DNA of 64,000 bases. Source: CBDCLY01 sp965218715 (GTDB lineage Bacteria; Bacteroidota; Bacteroidia; Flavobacteriales_E; Vicingaceae). The stretch lies in NCBI GenBank assembly GCA_965218715.1, contig CBDCLY010000015.1, forward strand, positions 1 through 64,000. The letters are read 5' to 3'. The position numbers were made by a program, and so were the translations under genes. Shown one piece after another: positions 8,542-17,974 of the stretch; position 1 is the stretch's first letter; every line of letters begins with the position of its first letter. Under the pieces are notes generated by a model. That model was not told the origin of the DNA, searched no databases, and saw only the letters and a program-made list of their open reading frames with translations.

Positions 8542-10500
8542 GTGAAGAAAAGCATTTCACATCTTCCATTCATCATTGTCCTTATCCTTGGAGCAATTTA
8601 CCTCTTTCAAGGTCAAATGAGCACGTATCCAAGTCATGTTCATGCTTGGACCCAATCCGATCGCTTGGCATTGGCCATGAATTTTCAAGATAATGGTTTC
8701 GACCTTTTCCACCCTGCAACGTATAACCTTTTAACTAAGGACGGAATAACGCAAGTAGATTTTCCAATTCACGATTACAGCGTGGCATTAATTAGTTCAG
8801 CATTAAAATTGCCCATTGTCAGCACATTTAGATGGTACATGTTGATTTTAAGCTTTTTGGGTTCTTATTTTTTATTTAGATCAGGATTGAATTTTGGGCT
8901 CTCAAGCCTGAGAAGCGCACTTATGAGTCTTTTTGTATTTACCCTGCCCTTCTTTAGCTATTATGCCAATGGCTTTTTACCCTCTGCGGCGGCATTTAAT
9001 CTCTTCCTATTTGGAGTCTTCTTTTTAAGCAAAGATTTCAGTGATAAAAAGAAAAAAAACGCATACTGGGCCCTTTTCTTCTTCAGTCTTGCAGCATTAA
9101 GCAGAAGTCCTTTCCTTCTATTTTTAATGGTTATTGTGACTTCCATGTTTTACACAACTTGGAAAAAAGGGGGATCTCAGAAAAACAACATCATTGCAAC
9201 CTTGCTTAGTTTAAACGTTTTCTTTCTTTACTTTTTCTATAATCGCTATTTGGGAGAAGAATATGGAAGCATGTTTCTGGGACAATTTTTAAGTCCAGAT
9301 TCATTTGCTGATTTCATTCGCATTTTGAAAGAAAGTGTAGAGCGTTGGTCTGGAGACATCATTAGTCCATTTCATGGAATATTATTAATCGCACTTTTAC
9401 TTGCAGTTGGCACTCAGTTATTGAAAAACCCGATCATCAATCAGCTAGAAAAAAGATGGCTACTCATTTTGCTGCTCAGTGGAATAGCAAGTTGCTTCTT
9501 TGCACTATTGATGGGAAAACAGTTTGTAGATCACGATTACTATTTGATCGATGCCTTCTTCCCAACACTCGTTTTTCTCTTGATTTTTTGTATGAAAAGA
9601 ATAAAGATTGATCAGCGATGGTACACTCCCATTACCTTGTGCTGTTTCATTTTTGGGATTTATTTCTTTTCCTATGCAAAAGAGCGAAAAACGGATCGTT
9701 ACACTCCTGAATTTAATGATAGGATTCATTATGCCTATACCGTTTACAAAAATGCTAAAGCAGATTTTAAGCAATGGAACTTAGATAAGGACGACACTTT
9801 AATTGTATTGGAGGCAAATTCTACCAACATTCCATTTACCATATTGGGCCACAAAGGCTTCACATCTCTAAACAGTTTGGAAGATAGTGTAATTAGCATA
9901 TTGAAGAAACCACATGATTATGTTTTGCTGATAGATAGCTTTTTTCGATTGGATACCTATAGAGATTATCCAGACATTATCAATCGATTAGAATTGGTGA
10001 AGAGCAATAAAGAATTGAGTTTATACCAATTGAAAGAACAGGGTAATCCAGCCAATTTTTTTGACAATGCTTTTTTAACTGAACAATTTGATTTTGAGAA
10101 AGATCTGCATTGGACAGAAAATTGGAACACTAAGTTTCAATACCAACAATTGGATTCTAGCAGAGCTTATCTCATTGATTCAACAATAAGTTATGGTTTA
10201 GCATACGAAAACCATCTTCATCAAGTTCAGAAAGACGATAACATTCATGTAATCATCCGCGCGGAATATGCTGCAGCAGATAGTGTAAAGGTTCAGGCAG
10301 TTTGTAAATTTGGTGATTATTACATGGCACATTATTTAGAAAACACCTTAGAAATTGATGGAGAGTTTCACCTGAAGCAATATCAATTTAAGATTCCAAC
10401 ACGATTTAATGTAGAAGGTGAACAAATAAAAGTGTTTTTCTACAATCCAGAGAAAGAAGAACTGCTAATCGATAACTATTCACTATTAATATATCAATGA
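8542..10500 (+). CDS. polytopic membrane glycosyltransferase (GT39/ArnT-like fold)
   Basis: 652 residues with about ten hydrophobic segments in the first ~390 residues and a soluble C-terminal part. The first periplasmic loop has HAWTQSDRLALAMNF near residue 35, the acidic-residue position expected in GT-C transferases that use polyprenyl-phosphate sugars. The family transfers sugars to lipids or proteins on the outer face of the inner membrane; donor and acceptor are not predictable. The GTG start is chosen because it lies directly after the upstream hydrolase and opens a hydrophobic N terminus. The stop overlaps the next gene by ATGA (10497-10500), so translation is coupled. Confidence 0.65.
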   Translation: MKKSISHLPFIIVLILGAIYLFQGQMSTYPSHVHAWTQSDRLALAMNFQDNGFDLFHPATYNLLTKDGITQVDFPIHDYSVALISSALKLPIVSTFRWYMLILSFLGSYFLFRSGLNFGLSSLRSALMSLFVFTLPFFSYYANGFLPSAAAFNLFLFGVFFLSKDFSDKKKKNAYWALFFFSLAALSRSPFLLFLMVIVTSMFYTTWKKGGSQKNNIIATLLSLNVFFLYFFYNRYLGEEYGSMFLGQFLSPDSFADFIRILKESVERWSGDIISPFHGILLIALLLAVGTQLLKNPIINQLEKRWLLILLLSGIASCFFALLMGKQFVDHDYYLIDAFFPTLVFLLIFCMKRIKIDQRWYTPITLCCFIFGIYFFSYAKERKTDRYTPEFNDRIHYAYTVYKNAKADFKQWNLDKDDTLIVLEANSTNIPFTILGHKGFTSLNSLEDSVISILKKPHDYVLLIDSFFRLDTYRDYPDIINRLELVKSNKELSLYQLKEQGNPANFFDNAFLTEQFDFEKDLHWTENWNTKFQYQQLDSSRAYLIDSTISYGLAYENHLHQVQKDDNIHVIIRAEYAAADSVKVQAVCKFGDYYMAHYLENTLEIDGEFHLKQYQFKIPTRFNVEGEQIKVFFYNPEKEELLIDNYSLLIYQ

Positions 10501-11495
10501 CAATTCCAAATAAGTTTAAAGCATTTGTTGTAAGAGAAAAATCAGATGGCTCTTTTGAAAGAAATATTGAAGAGAAAAGCATTGAGGAGTTACCAGAAAA
10601 TGATGTACTTGTTCAAGTAAAATACGCTGCCTTAAATTACAAGGATGCCTTATCTGCTCATGGTCATAAGGGCATTAGTAAAAATTACCCACATACCCCT
10701 GGTGTTGATGCTGCTGGAGTAGTTGTCCGTTGCCAGGATGACCGTTTCAATGTTGGTGATGAAGTGATCGTTACCTCATACGATTTAGGCATGGGCACTT
10801 CAGGAGCTTTTCAAGAATATATCCAAGTCCCAAGCGCTTGGCCTGTGCATTTACCAAAGAATCTAAGTTTAGAAGAATCCATGGTTTTGGGTACAGGTGC
10901 ATTTACAGCCGGATTGTCTTTATTTAAGATGGAACAAATGGGCCAAACTCCAGGCATGGGTCCTGTTTTAGTGACAGGTTCAACAGGTGGGGTTGGAAGC
11001 ATGGCTGTTGCCTTGCTGGCTCAAGCAGGATATGAAGTGCTTGCTGCAACAGGAAAAGAAAGTGAGCATGATTTTCTTAGGAACTTAGGAGCCAGTAAAA
11101 TGCTAAGCAGAGAAGATGTTGACGACAAAAGTGGTCGACCCCTACTCCGTTATCAGTGGGCAGGTGCAATAGATACCATTGGTGGTAATACATTGGCAAC
11201 CTGCATCAAGGCTTGCAATCGAAATGGAAACATAGCAGTTTGTGGCTTGGTGGTTTCGCCTGAACTCAATACAACGGTATACCCATTTATACTAAATGGT
11301 GTAAACGTATTGGGCATTGAAACAGCAGAAACCCCTAGGTCCATTCGTTTGCAACTTTGGGAAAAACTAGCCAATGAATGGAAACCAAAACAAATCGATG
11401 ATATAAAAAAGGTCATATCTTTAGCCGAATTAAACGAACATCTTGAAAAAATGATTGCTGGGAAATCGAAAGGTAGAGTTCTTGTCCAGTTTTAA
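10497..11495 (+). CDS. YhdH/AcuI-type zinc-free medium-chain oxidoreductase
   Basis: 332 residues, the standard length. The GroES-like half includes ALNYKDALSAHG and the HTPGVDAAGVV block; the Rossmann half has VLVTGSTGGVGSMAV (NADPH-binding AxxGxxG type) near residue 160 and a GAIDTIGG block. Cysteine zinc ligands of alcohol dehydrogenases are absent, as expected for the YhdH/YhfP quinone-oxidoreductase group, which includes acrylyl-CoA reductase AcuI. Function is probably NADPH-dependent reduction of an activated double bond. Its ATG overlaps the membrane glycosyltransferase stop by 4 bases, although no metabolic link is obvious. Confidence 0.85.
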   Translation: MTIPNKFKAFVVREKSDGSFERNIEEKSIEELPENDVLVQVKYAALNYKDALSAHGHKGISKNYPHTPGVDAAGVVVRCQDDRFNVGDEVIVTSYDLGMGTSGAFQEYIQVPSAWPVHLPKNLSLEESMVLGTGAFTAGLSLFKMEQMGQTPGMGPVLVTGSTGGVGSMAVALLAQAGYEVLAATGKESEHDFLRNLGASKMLSREDVDDKSGRPLLRYQWAGAIDTIGGNTLATCIKACNRNGNIAVCGLVVSPELNTTVYPFILNGVNVLGIETAETPRSIRLQLWEKLANEWKPKQIDDIKKVISLAELNEHLEKMIAGKSKGRVLVQF

Positions 11496-11543
11496 ATCTT
11501 AAAAAGCTATACTTGCAGGCAAGAATGGCATCTAAAAATCATT

Positions 11544-12537
11544 ATGAAAAAATTAAAGTATTCTAAAAGATTAATCGGCTCTTTAATTGTTGGAGCTTTT
11601 GTTTTTTCTAAGTTCATGTTCCGACAATGAAGATAATCTTGAACCTTTTGTCCCAGAGGAAGATACTAGCAAATTAAACGATTGGCGCCGAATTGAAAAC
11701 ATACGTTTGGGCAGATAGTTTAAGTAAAGCGCTAGTAATTGGAGGCTTGAATACAACTGTTCAAAGTAGTGGCACCTTTACCCTATTTGCGCCGAACAAT
11801 CAGGCTTTTCTAAATTTATTAGCCAGTAAATCACATTGGAATTCTCTTTCCGACATTGGCTCAGATACTTTAGCAAATGTGTTAAAATACCACATGATTG
11901 GCTCAATAGTTAGCACTGCAGATCTATCTGGTAATGCTTATCTTCTCAGCTTAAATACTCAAGGTTCTCACAATGAAACAACCGTAATAGAGATTGATTC
12001 TATGCCTAGGTATAGTCTTAACGATACTGCCTTATTCGTGGACTCTAAACATTGTGGCAAGCAACGGGTTAATTCATCAGGTAAATCAATTGATGATCCC
12101 CCCAAATGCATGCGAAATGGTGCGTTTTGAAGAACGACTAGCAATGTTCAATGATGCCATGGATATATTTTGGCGATACCGTTTCAGGCGAACTTAAAAA
12201 AGCTGGTAGCATCACCTTATTTGCCCCTTCCAATGGAGCCTTTCAATCTTTATTGGATGGAAATACTTCTTGGAATACCTTGTTTGATATCCCAAGAGCT
12301 GAGCTTAAAGGAATTTTATTGCATCACATTGGCTCAAGCAACAATTTCCAGACCGATCAATTTGTGGATGGACAAACCATAAACACACTTGGGGCTTCAA
12401 GCTTAAGCATCAACAATGGTTCTAGTTTGCAAGTTGGAACAACAGCAAGTTCTAATGCACCAGCAAATTTAATGGCGAATGACATCCAATCGATCAATGG
12501 GGTAATCCACATTATTGACAAAGTGTTAATGCCTTAG
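11544..12537 (+). pseudogene. two-domain fasciclin (FAS1) lipoprotein with four frameshifts
   Basis: Starting at ATG 11544, a lipoprotein of about 329 residues with two fasciclin domains can be rebuilt only by crossing four frames, always by removing one base: in T6 at 11602-11607 (restores FLSSCSDNEDN), in AAA at 11676-11678 (restores SKLTIGAELKTYV), in AAA at 12047-12049 (restores VDSNIVASNGLIHQVNQ) and in TTTT at 12168-12171 (restores MDIFGDTVSGELK). FAS1 hallmarks are clear in both copies: FTLFAPNNQAF, then GLIHQVNQLMIPP; and ITLFAPSNGAF, then GVIHIIDKVLMP. FAS1 proteins are cell-surface adhesion modules. Corrected length divides exactly by three and there is no other in-frame stop. Confidence 0.8.
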
Positions 12538-12609
12538 CAATTTCATTCAAGTTATTATACTTAGGCAATAATCTCATTTCCATCGTGTTAAGAATGCAAA
12601 CAAAACAAC

Positions 12610-12978
12610 ATGATTGAGAAAACATTAATAGGCATAACTGTGATAGTTGTCGTTATCGGCATCCTCATCTTTAGACCAGTTCCTATCGTCACAGAAGATA
12701 AAGCATTAGTAGTTAATGGCACAGTTACGGGCATTTATGAAGGCGGAATAAAAGACGTTATTTTTAAACTCCAAGAAGATTCACGGTTGTTCTACATAAA
12801 CCGCGGATTGGAAAATGGATTAAATCTAGATAGCCTTAGGAAAAACTTAATTGGAGAACAAGTGGTAATAAAATATCCTTCCTATTGGACTCCTCTTGAT
12901 TGGGATGAAGAAATAAGACATCTTTCGAAATTAGAACACAAAGGAGAGGTCATTTTCAATGAATTGGCTGCCAACTGA
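12610..12978 (+). CDS. unknown small membrane-anchored protein
   Basis: 122 residues. An N-terminal hydrophobic segment (residues ~4-21, LIGITVIVVVIGILIF) is followed by a soluble domain that probably faces the periplasm. The domain contains VVNGTVTGIYEGGIKDVIFKL, a small beta-rich pattern, and ends in polar sequence. I do not recognise a family. It stands between the fasciclin gene and the DUF2391-like gene with gaps of about 70 bases on each side, so it may be transcribed alone. Confidence 0.5.
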   Translation: MIEKTLIGITVIVVVIGILIFRPVPIVTEDKALVVNGTVTGIYEGGIKDVIFKLQEDSRLFYINRGLENGLNLDSLRKNLIGEQVVIKYPSYWTPLDWDEEIRHLSKLEHKGEVIFNELAAN

Positions 12979-13046
12979 ATTTTAATTTCATAGTCTAATT
13001 GCTTTCAAAGGTTTAATTTAGATCCATCCCATCGATTTCTACAACC

Positions 13047-13562
13047 ATGAATGACAAAAAAGAAAACATCAACATAAAAGAGCAAACCATAAAAAGAATT
13101 GGGGGTTACCTGCATCGTGTTGTTCCCATTGCTGATGTTTCTGGTGAGATTCTTAGCTATGTACTTAAACCATTAATGGTTGAGTTTAAGCCAAGAGACA
13201 TCATTCAGGTCATTGTTGGTGCAACGATTTTGGCTACACCAATTGCACTATCTGAAGAAGCTTGGAATTTAGCAAGTGACCTTGAATCAATTAACATTGC
13301 ATCAATTTGCCTCCTTTCAATCTTATTCATTGGCTTATTCGTGTATTTCAATTTTTACCGTTTTAACCTCAAGGGGCATGTATTCAATTATGTTAAAAGG
13401 GTTATTGGAACCTATATTATTTCTCTTATAGTGGTTGCAATGATTTTATTACTATTTGATAAATTACCCTGGGAGAGCAATTCTGTTTTGGCCTTAAAAC
13501 GTTTAATAATTGTTGCATTTCCAGCTGCCATGAGCGGAACCCTTAGCGATTCATTGAAGTAA
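13047..13562 (+). CDS. DUF2391/TIGR02587-like integral membrane protein
   Basis: 171 residues with four hydrophobic helices after a charged N terminus of about 45 residues. The stretch FKPRDIIQVIVGATILATPI followed by SEEAWNLA is the part I associate with DUF2391 (putative integral membrane protein TIGR02587). The function of the family is unknown. It ends three bases before the convergent esterase gene, leaving no room for a separate terminator. Confidence 0.55.
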   Translation: MNDKKENINIKEQTIKRIGGYLHRVVPIADVSGEILSYVLKPLMVEFKPRDIIQVIVGATILATPIALSEEAWNLASDLESINIASICLLSILFIGLFVYFNFYRFNLKGHVFNYVKRVIGTYIISLIVVAMILLLFDKLPWESNSVLALKRLIIVAFPAAMSGTLSDSLK

Positions 13563-13565
13563 GGG

Positions 13566-14798
13566 TTATTTATCTAAGGCCTCTAATTTTTCAAGTTTCC
13601 TTTTGAGATAGGCCAATTGGTTCTGATAGGTTTCATCACCAATTTTCTTCTTAACGCCCTCCAAAGCTGTAAAAGCATCATTGTAAGCTAACCTTGACTC
13701 CTTTAGTTTACCTTCGTCCAATAAGATCCAAGCCTTGTGCTTCCGCAAGGTATAATTGTTAGGGTATTGTTCTATCGACCAATCGAAAAGCGCAATGGAT
13801 TTTTCAGGAAAACCTAAAACTTCATAAACCTCAATGGCAGCTCTTGAAAGGTAACCAGCCTGAGGAATTTCAATAAAATCATACTGACTCTTTCTTGATT
13901 CGTAAAATTGTTTGATTTGATCTGTTAGTTCTAAATCAGGATTCGAGGCCATATCAAATATGGTTTTTTCATCAACACGAAAGGCTCTTGTCAATTCTAC
14001 CATCGCATCACTTACTGAAGGAGCAACACAAGTCCAGTGCCCCATCCCTTCAAATTTATTCTTTTTCCAAATCAAGCCATTATTCGGTCTCTCCCCAATG
14101 ATTGAATCCAATTTTCGAATTCCCTTTCCAAAAAGAATCTCCCTTTCAGCAACCGTTCCAGAAGAGCAATACAAAAATTTATTAAGTGTCTTATTTTCTG
14201 AAAAATAGTGAATGGCATCCTCAAAAACATGATGTTCTCCAGGTCTTAGCGCAGGACTAATGGCAATGTAAGCATCAAATAAATCGGGTTTGGCAAATAG
14301 AGCAGACAAAACAAACTCCCCACCTGCTGAATGTCCGATAATGCTGTTGAAATTTTTTCTTCTCGAATAAATTGAATCCACTATTGGCCTCACTTCACTT
14401 TCAAGATGTTCAATTAATTCTGGTGCCATGCCGCCTTCATAGTCAACTTCTTCTCCCTCCAATGGCATAGTAAATTCCCAACCTCTGTTAATTTGATGAA
14501 TTCCAACCACTATCGTAGGAGTGTATTTGTAATTATAAGAGCCATATGCAATCACACTTGCCACCATATCGATAAAGGGAGCATGATGTCCGTCTAAGAC
14601 ATAAGTTACTGTAAAACTATCATTCGGATAATCATAATAATCTGAGGGTAAATAAACTGTGAATTCTCTTTTCCCTTTGAATGCTTTCGAATCTATTTCA
14701 TAATTAAATTTATACTTTGATTCCTGCTTACCTTGAGCAACCATTGTGCTGGATAAAACGGTTAAACAAATCAAGAGACTAAAGAAATTGCGTTTCAT
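13566..14798 (-). CDS. secreted esterase of the enterochelin-esterase/Esterase D fold with C-terminal repeat region
   Basis: 410 residues. A signal peptide (FFSLLICLTVLSSTMVAQG) precedes an alpha/beta hydrolase domain with REFTVYLPSDYYDYP, VTYVLDGHHAPF, and the nucleophile elbow IIGHSAGGEF near residue 155, typical of the putative esterase family PF00756. A histidine in GMGHWTCVAPS probably completes the triad. The last ~100 residues are helical with TPR-like spacing (YEVLGFPEKSIALFDWSIEQ..., then NNYTLRKHKAWILLDEGK). Substrate unknown; siderophore hydrolysis is one possibility for the family but no siderophore genes are near. Monocistronic, divergent from the FAD oxidoreductase. Confidence 0.8.
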   Translation of the reverse strand: MKRNFFSLLICLTVLSSTMVAQGKQESKYKFNYEIDSKAFKGKREFTVYLPSDYYDYPNDSFTVTYVLDGHHAPFIDMVASVIAYGSYNYKYTPTIVVGIHQINRGWEFTMPLEGEEVDYEGGMAPELIEHLESEVRPIVDSIYSRRKNFNSIIGHSAGGEFVLSALFAKPDLFDAYIAISPALRPGEHHVFEDAIHYFSENKTLNKFLYCSSGTVAEREILFGKGIRKLDSIIGERPNNGLIWKKNKFEGMGHWTCVAPSVSDAMVELTRAFRVDEKTIFDMASNPDLELTDQIKQFYESRKSQYDFIEIPQAGYLSRAAIEVYEVLGFPEKSIALFDWSIEQYPNNYTLRKHKAWILLDEGKLKESRLAYNDAFTALEGVKKKIGDETYQNQLAYLKRKLEKLEALDK

Positions 14799-14855
14799 AC
14801 TATTTTTTGGCTTTTGCTAAAGGTATTAAATTCTTAACATAGAATAAATCAAAAT

Positions 14856-16004
14856 ATGACATTCAAAGGACTCCCCTTCAACAATCTAAGTTATTGGGAA
14901 AAGACCCATTTCTTAGAAGGCATCGATTTGCTTATTGTTGGTAGTGGATTGGTAGGCCTTTCTACTGCCATTCACTATAAAAGGTCACGTCCAAATGCGA
15001 AGGTTCTACTACTAGAGCGGGGCATCATGCCTAGTGGAGCAAGTACAAAAAACGCTGGCTTTGCCTGTATAGGAAGTCCGAGCGAACTCTTGGCTGATTT
15101 AGAGAAAAGGCCCAGTGATGAAGTATTTGAAACCTTAAGAATGCGCTGGGAGGGTCTAAATTACCTCAAAGAACTCCTGGGTCCAGAGTCAATCAACCAT
15201 CAGAAGAATGGGGCCTATGAGTTGTTTCTGATTAATGACGAAACAAAGTTTAAGCTATGTTATCAGGCATTAGGAGATTTAAATCATGAATTGCAAAAAA
15301 TTACAGGAATTGATAAATGCTTCAAAATTGATGATGACATCATTAAAACTTCTGGTTTCTCTGGTTTTTCGAAGGCCATCTCTCATGCTGCAGAAGGTCA
15401 AATCGACCCTGGACTAATGATAAAAAAATGCATTCAAATTGCACAAGGCTTGGGAATTTCCATATTAAATGGCATTGAGGTACAAAGAATAGATGGATCA
15501 GAAATTTGCACCCAATATGGCAATATTTCTTTCAATCAATTGGCAATTTGCAGCAATGGATTGGCCAAGGATTTATTGAAATCAGAGGACATACAAGCAA
15601 CGAGAGCACAAATTATTCTGAGTAAACCTCTTTCCAATTTAGCATTCAAGGGTATTTTCCATTTTGATGAAGGATATTATTATTTTAGAAATCTTGGACA
15701 AAGAATTTTGTTTGGCGGTGCTAGAAATAAAAATTTCAGCGCAGAGAATACTAGCGATCTGGCAACCAGCAGATTCATTACAGATCATTTGAAAGAGGTT
15801 TTGACTAGTCACATTGCTCCTAATGAAAAAATCGAGATAGAACATGCTTGGGCAGGTACCATGGGCTTGGGAAAGAGCAAGAAAGCGATCCTCAAGAAAG
15901 TAAGTGATCAAGTATATTGTGGGGTTCGTTTAGGTGGAATGGGCATAGCCATTGGCAGTTTAATAGGGAAACAATTGTCAGAATTGATTATTTCGGATAG
16001 ATAA
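14856..16004 (+). CDS. FAD-dependent oxidoreductase, DAO family
   Basis: 382 residues. The dinucleotide-binding motif VGSGLVGLSTAIHYKR is at residues ~29-44, followed by the acidic end of beta-2 in LLLERG, and by GASTKNAGFACIG, the FAD-pyrophosphate region of glycine/D-amino-acid oxidase-like enzymes. The C-terminal FAD contact GVRLGGMGIAIGSLIG is intact. These enzymes oxidise amines or amino acids with oxygen or a quinone; no substrate can be assigned. Unlike most DAO proteins the motif does not begin the protein: about 28 residues precede it, including YWEKTHFLEGID, which resembles the start of other Bacteroidota members. Confidence 0.8.
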   Translation: MTFKGLPFNNLSYWEKTHFLEGIDLLIVGSGLVGLSTAIHYKRSRPNAKVLLLERGIMPSGASTKNAGFACIGSPSELLADLEKRPSDEVFETLRMRWEGLNYLKELLGPESINHQKNGAYELFLINDETKFKLCYQALGDLNHELQKITGIDKCFKIDDDIIKTSGFSGFSKAISHAAEGQIDPGLMIKKCIQIAQGLGISILNGIEVQRIDGSEICTQYGNISFNQLAICSNGLAKDLLKSEDIQATRAQIILSKPLSNLAFKGIFHFDEGYYYFRNLGQRILFGGARNKNFSAENTSDLATSRFITDHLKEVLTSHIAPNEKIEIEHAWAGTMGLGKSKKAILKKVSDQVYCGVRLGGMGIAIGSLIGKQLSELIISDR

Positions 16005-16041
16005 TTAGCGCACAAATCACGATTTGTTGAAATACATAGGC

Positions 16042-16073
16042 TTTGCCAATTTTACAATATTATTGTTATATTG
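16042..16073 (+). promoter_or_regulatory. possible promoter of the START-like gene
   Basis: TTTG at 16042-16045 and TATATTG at 16067-16073 are spaced 21 bases apart, close to the phylum consensus TTTG-N19-21-TAnnTTTG but one T short in the -7 box. It lies 24 bases before the ATG at 16098. Confidence 0.35.
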
Positions 16074-16097
16074 CAGGGTTAATAAGCGAAGACAATA

Positions 16098-16481
16098 ATG
16101 GCAGGAAAAGTTGAATATACTATGGAATTTGTTGTAAAAGCATCCCCTAAAATGCTTTACAAATTTCTATCTACACCCTCTGGATTATCAGAATGGTTTG
16201 CAGACAATGTCAATTCTCGTGGAAAGAAATTTACTTTCATTTGGGAGGGTTCTGAAGAAACTGCATTATTACTTAGCAAGAAGACAGATAAATTCATCAA
16301 ATTCAAATGGGAAGAAGAAGAGGACGAAGATGCCTACTTTGAGTTCAGAATAGAAACAGATGATCTTACCAATGATGTTTCCCTAATTGTTGTCGACTTT
16401 GCTGATGAAGATGAAGTTGAAGAGGCCCAATTACTTTGGGACAGTCAAGTTCATACCCTTTTGCACGCTATTGGCTCCTAA
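16098..16481 (+). CDS. START-like/SRPBCC domain protein
   Basis: 127 residues, a single helix-grip fold domain of the AHSA1/SRPBCC superfamily. Recognisable blocks are YKFLSTPSGLSEWFADNV near residue 22 and FTFIWEGSEE, followed by a very acidic EEEEDEDAYFEF strand. This short form is almost universal and highly conserved in Bacteroidota, but its ligand and role are unknown. It is soluble, with no signal peptide. It is followed after 47 bases by the LptF/G-type permease gene, which it often neighbours in this phylum as I recall it. Confidence 0.85.
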   Translation: MAGKVEYTMEFVVKASPKMLYKFLSTPSGLSEWFADNVNSRGKKFTFIWEGSEETALLLSKKTDKFIKFKWEEEEDEDAYFEFRIETDDLTNDVSLIVVDFADEDEVEEAQLLWDSQVHTLLHAIGS

Positions 16482-16528
16482 TTTGCGTTAGCTTAACTTA
16501 GCATCCTGTAAATTGTCAAAAATAGAGC

Positions 16529-17974
16529 TTGAAAACATCCTCTAAGTTTATATTAAAATCTTTTGCCTCTCCCTTTGTCGCCACCTTCTTTGTGGCTGTC
16601 TTTATTTTATTGATGCAATTTGTGTGGAAACACATTGATGACATGGTGGGTAAAGGCCTTGAATGGACAGTCATTGCGCAATTACTTATTTATGTTTCTG
16701 CCAGTCTAGTGCCTATGGCACTTCCTTTATCCATTCTGCTCTCTTCACTGATGACCTTTGGCAATTTGGGAGAGCACTATGAATTAGTTGCCTTTAAATC
16801 TGCTGGAGTCTCTTTAAAGAGAGTGCTTAGACCACTTGCAGTTTTAGCCGTTTTATTAAGCATAACCGCCTACCTTTTCTCCAATTATTGGCTGCCTGTC
16901 GCAAACTTGAAAAGCAAATCATTGTTATACGACGTAAAAGAGCAAAAGCCTACCATGGACATCAAACCTGGAATCTTTTCCAATGAACTAGACGACTATA
17001 CCATTCGGGTTCAAGACAAGAAGGTTATTGATGATGTTGAACATCTATATGATTTATTGATTTATGACCATAGCGATGGAAAAGGAAATCGATCTGTTAT
17101 TGTTGCAGAAGAAGGCATCATGACTTTAACTCCAAACAAACGATTCATAGAAATGAGACTGTTCAATGGAGAAAATTATGAGGAAGATATTGATGGCGCT
17201 AGAACAAAAAAATATCCACTTATTCATTCAAAGTTTAAGGAAGATTTAATCCGATTTGATTTGTCTCAATTTGCCTTAAACAGGACCGACGAAGACTTGT
17301 TTAAGAATAATTACAAAATGCTTAATATCAATCAATTAAGTAAAGCTATTGATACTTTGAATTTAATTAAAAATAATCATTATTTAAATTTTCAAAAAAG
17401 CATGAAAAAAGGCTTTTACATGTACACAGATTTAAAGGAAAGGAAGTTTAAAAACATTCGAAATTATCGACCAGAAAGCATCGACACCTTATTTAATCAA
17501 ATGAGCATTGTTCAGCAACAACAGGTAGTAATCACTGCAGCTAATTTAGTTCGAAATGGCAAAGCCAGATTATCTACTATTCAAAACGATATAAAGGACA
17601 GAGAGAAATACATCCGTAACCACGAAATACAATGGCATAAAAAATTGACTTTATCTTTTGCTTGCTTGGTGCTATTTCTAATCGGAGCTCCGCTAGGTGC
17701 GATCATTAGAAAGGGCGGTTTAGGGATGCCTATTGTGATTTCTGTATTGTTCTTCTTATTGTTCCACATTCTTAGCATTACCGGCGAAAAGATGGCACTT
17801 GAAGGTGCTATAGCTGTGCCACAGGGGATGTGGATGGCCAGTGCAATTTTATTGCCCATTGGGATATTTTTCACCTACAAAGCAACAACAGACTCTGCAA
17901 TGTTTAGGGCCGATGTCTATGTGAACTTTTTCAAAAAGATTTTGCCGAAGAAGAAAAAATCAATTGAAGGATGA
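16529..17974 (+). CDS. LptF/LptG-type permease (YjgP/YjgQ family)
   Basis: 481 residues. Three N-terminal membrane segments (about residues 15-35, 55-80, 100-120) and three C-terminal ones (about 370-460) flank a large periplasmic domain, the LptF/G layout. The sequence ALPLSILLSSLMTFGNLGEH and the later GAPLGAIIRKGGLGMPIVIS are family hallmarks. LptF and LptG are the membrane halves of the ABC exporter that extracts lipopolysaccharide from the inner membrane; Bacteroidota often have one or two copies at separate loci. The start is TTG at 16529, chosen because the hydrophobic segment begins right after it. It overlaps the next gene by ATGA. Confidence 0.88.
   Translation: MKTSSKFILKSFASPFVATFFVAVFILLMQFVWKHIDDMVGKGLEWTVIAQLLIYVSASLVPMALPLSILLSSLMTFGNLGEHYELVAFKSAGVSLKRVLRPLAVLAVLLSITAYLFSNYWLPVANLKSKSLLYDVKEQKPTMDIKPGIFSNELDDYTIRVQDKKVIDDVEHLYDLLIYDHSDGKGNRSVIVAEEGIMTLTPNKRFIEMRLFNGENYEEDIDGARTKKYPLIHSKFKEDLIRFDLSQFALNRTDEDLFKNNYKMLNINQLSKAIDTLNLIKNNHYLNFQKSMKKGFYMYTDLKERKFKNIRNYRPESIDTLFNQMSIVQQQQVVITAANLVRNGKARLSTIQNDIKDREKYIRNHEIQWHKKLTLSFACLVLFLIGAPLGAIIRKGGLGMPIVISVLFFLLFHILSITGEKMALEGAIAVPQGMWMASAILLPIGIFFTYKATTDSAMFRADVYVNFFKKILPKKKKSIEG

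Noticed and set aside
11544..12537. Programmed ribosomal frameshifting in the fasciclin gene
   Set aside because: Four separate events of the same type in one gene with no slippery heptamer or pseudoknot pattern make a programmed signal very unlikely.
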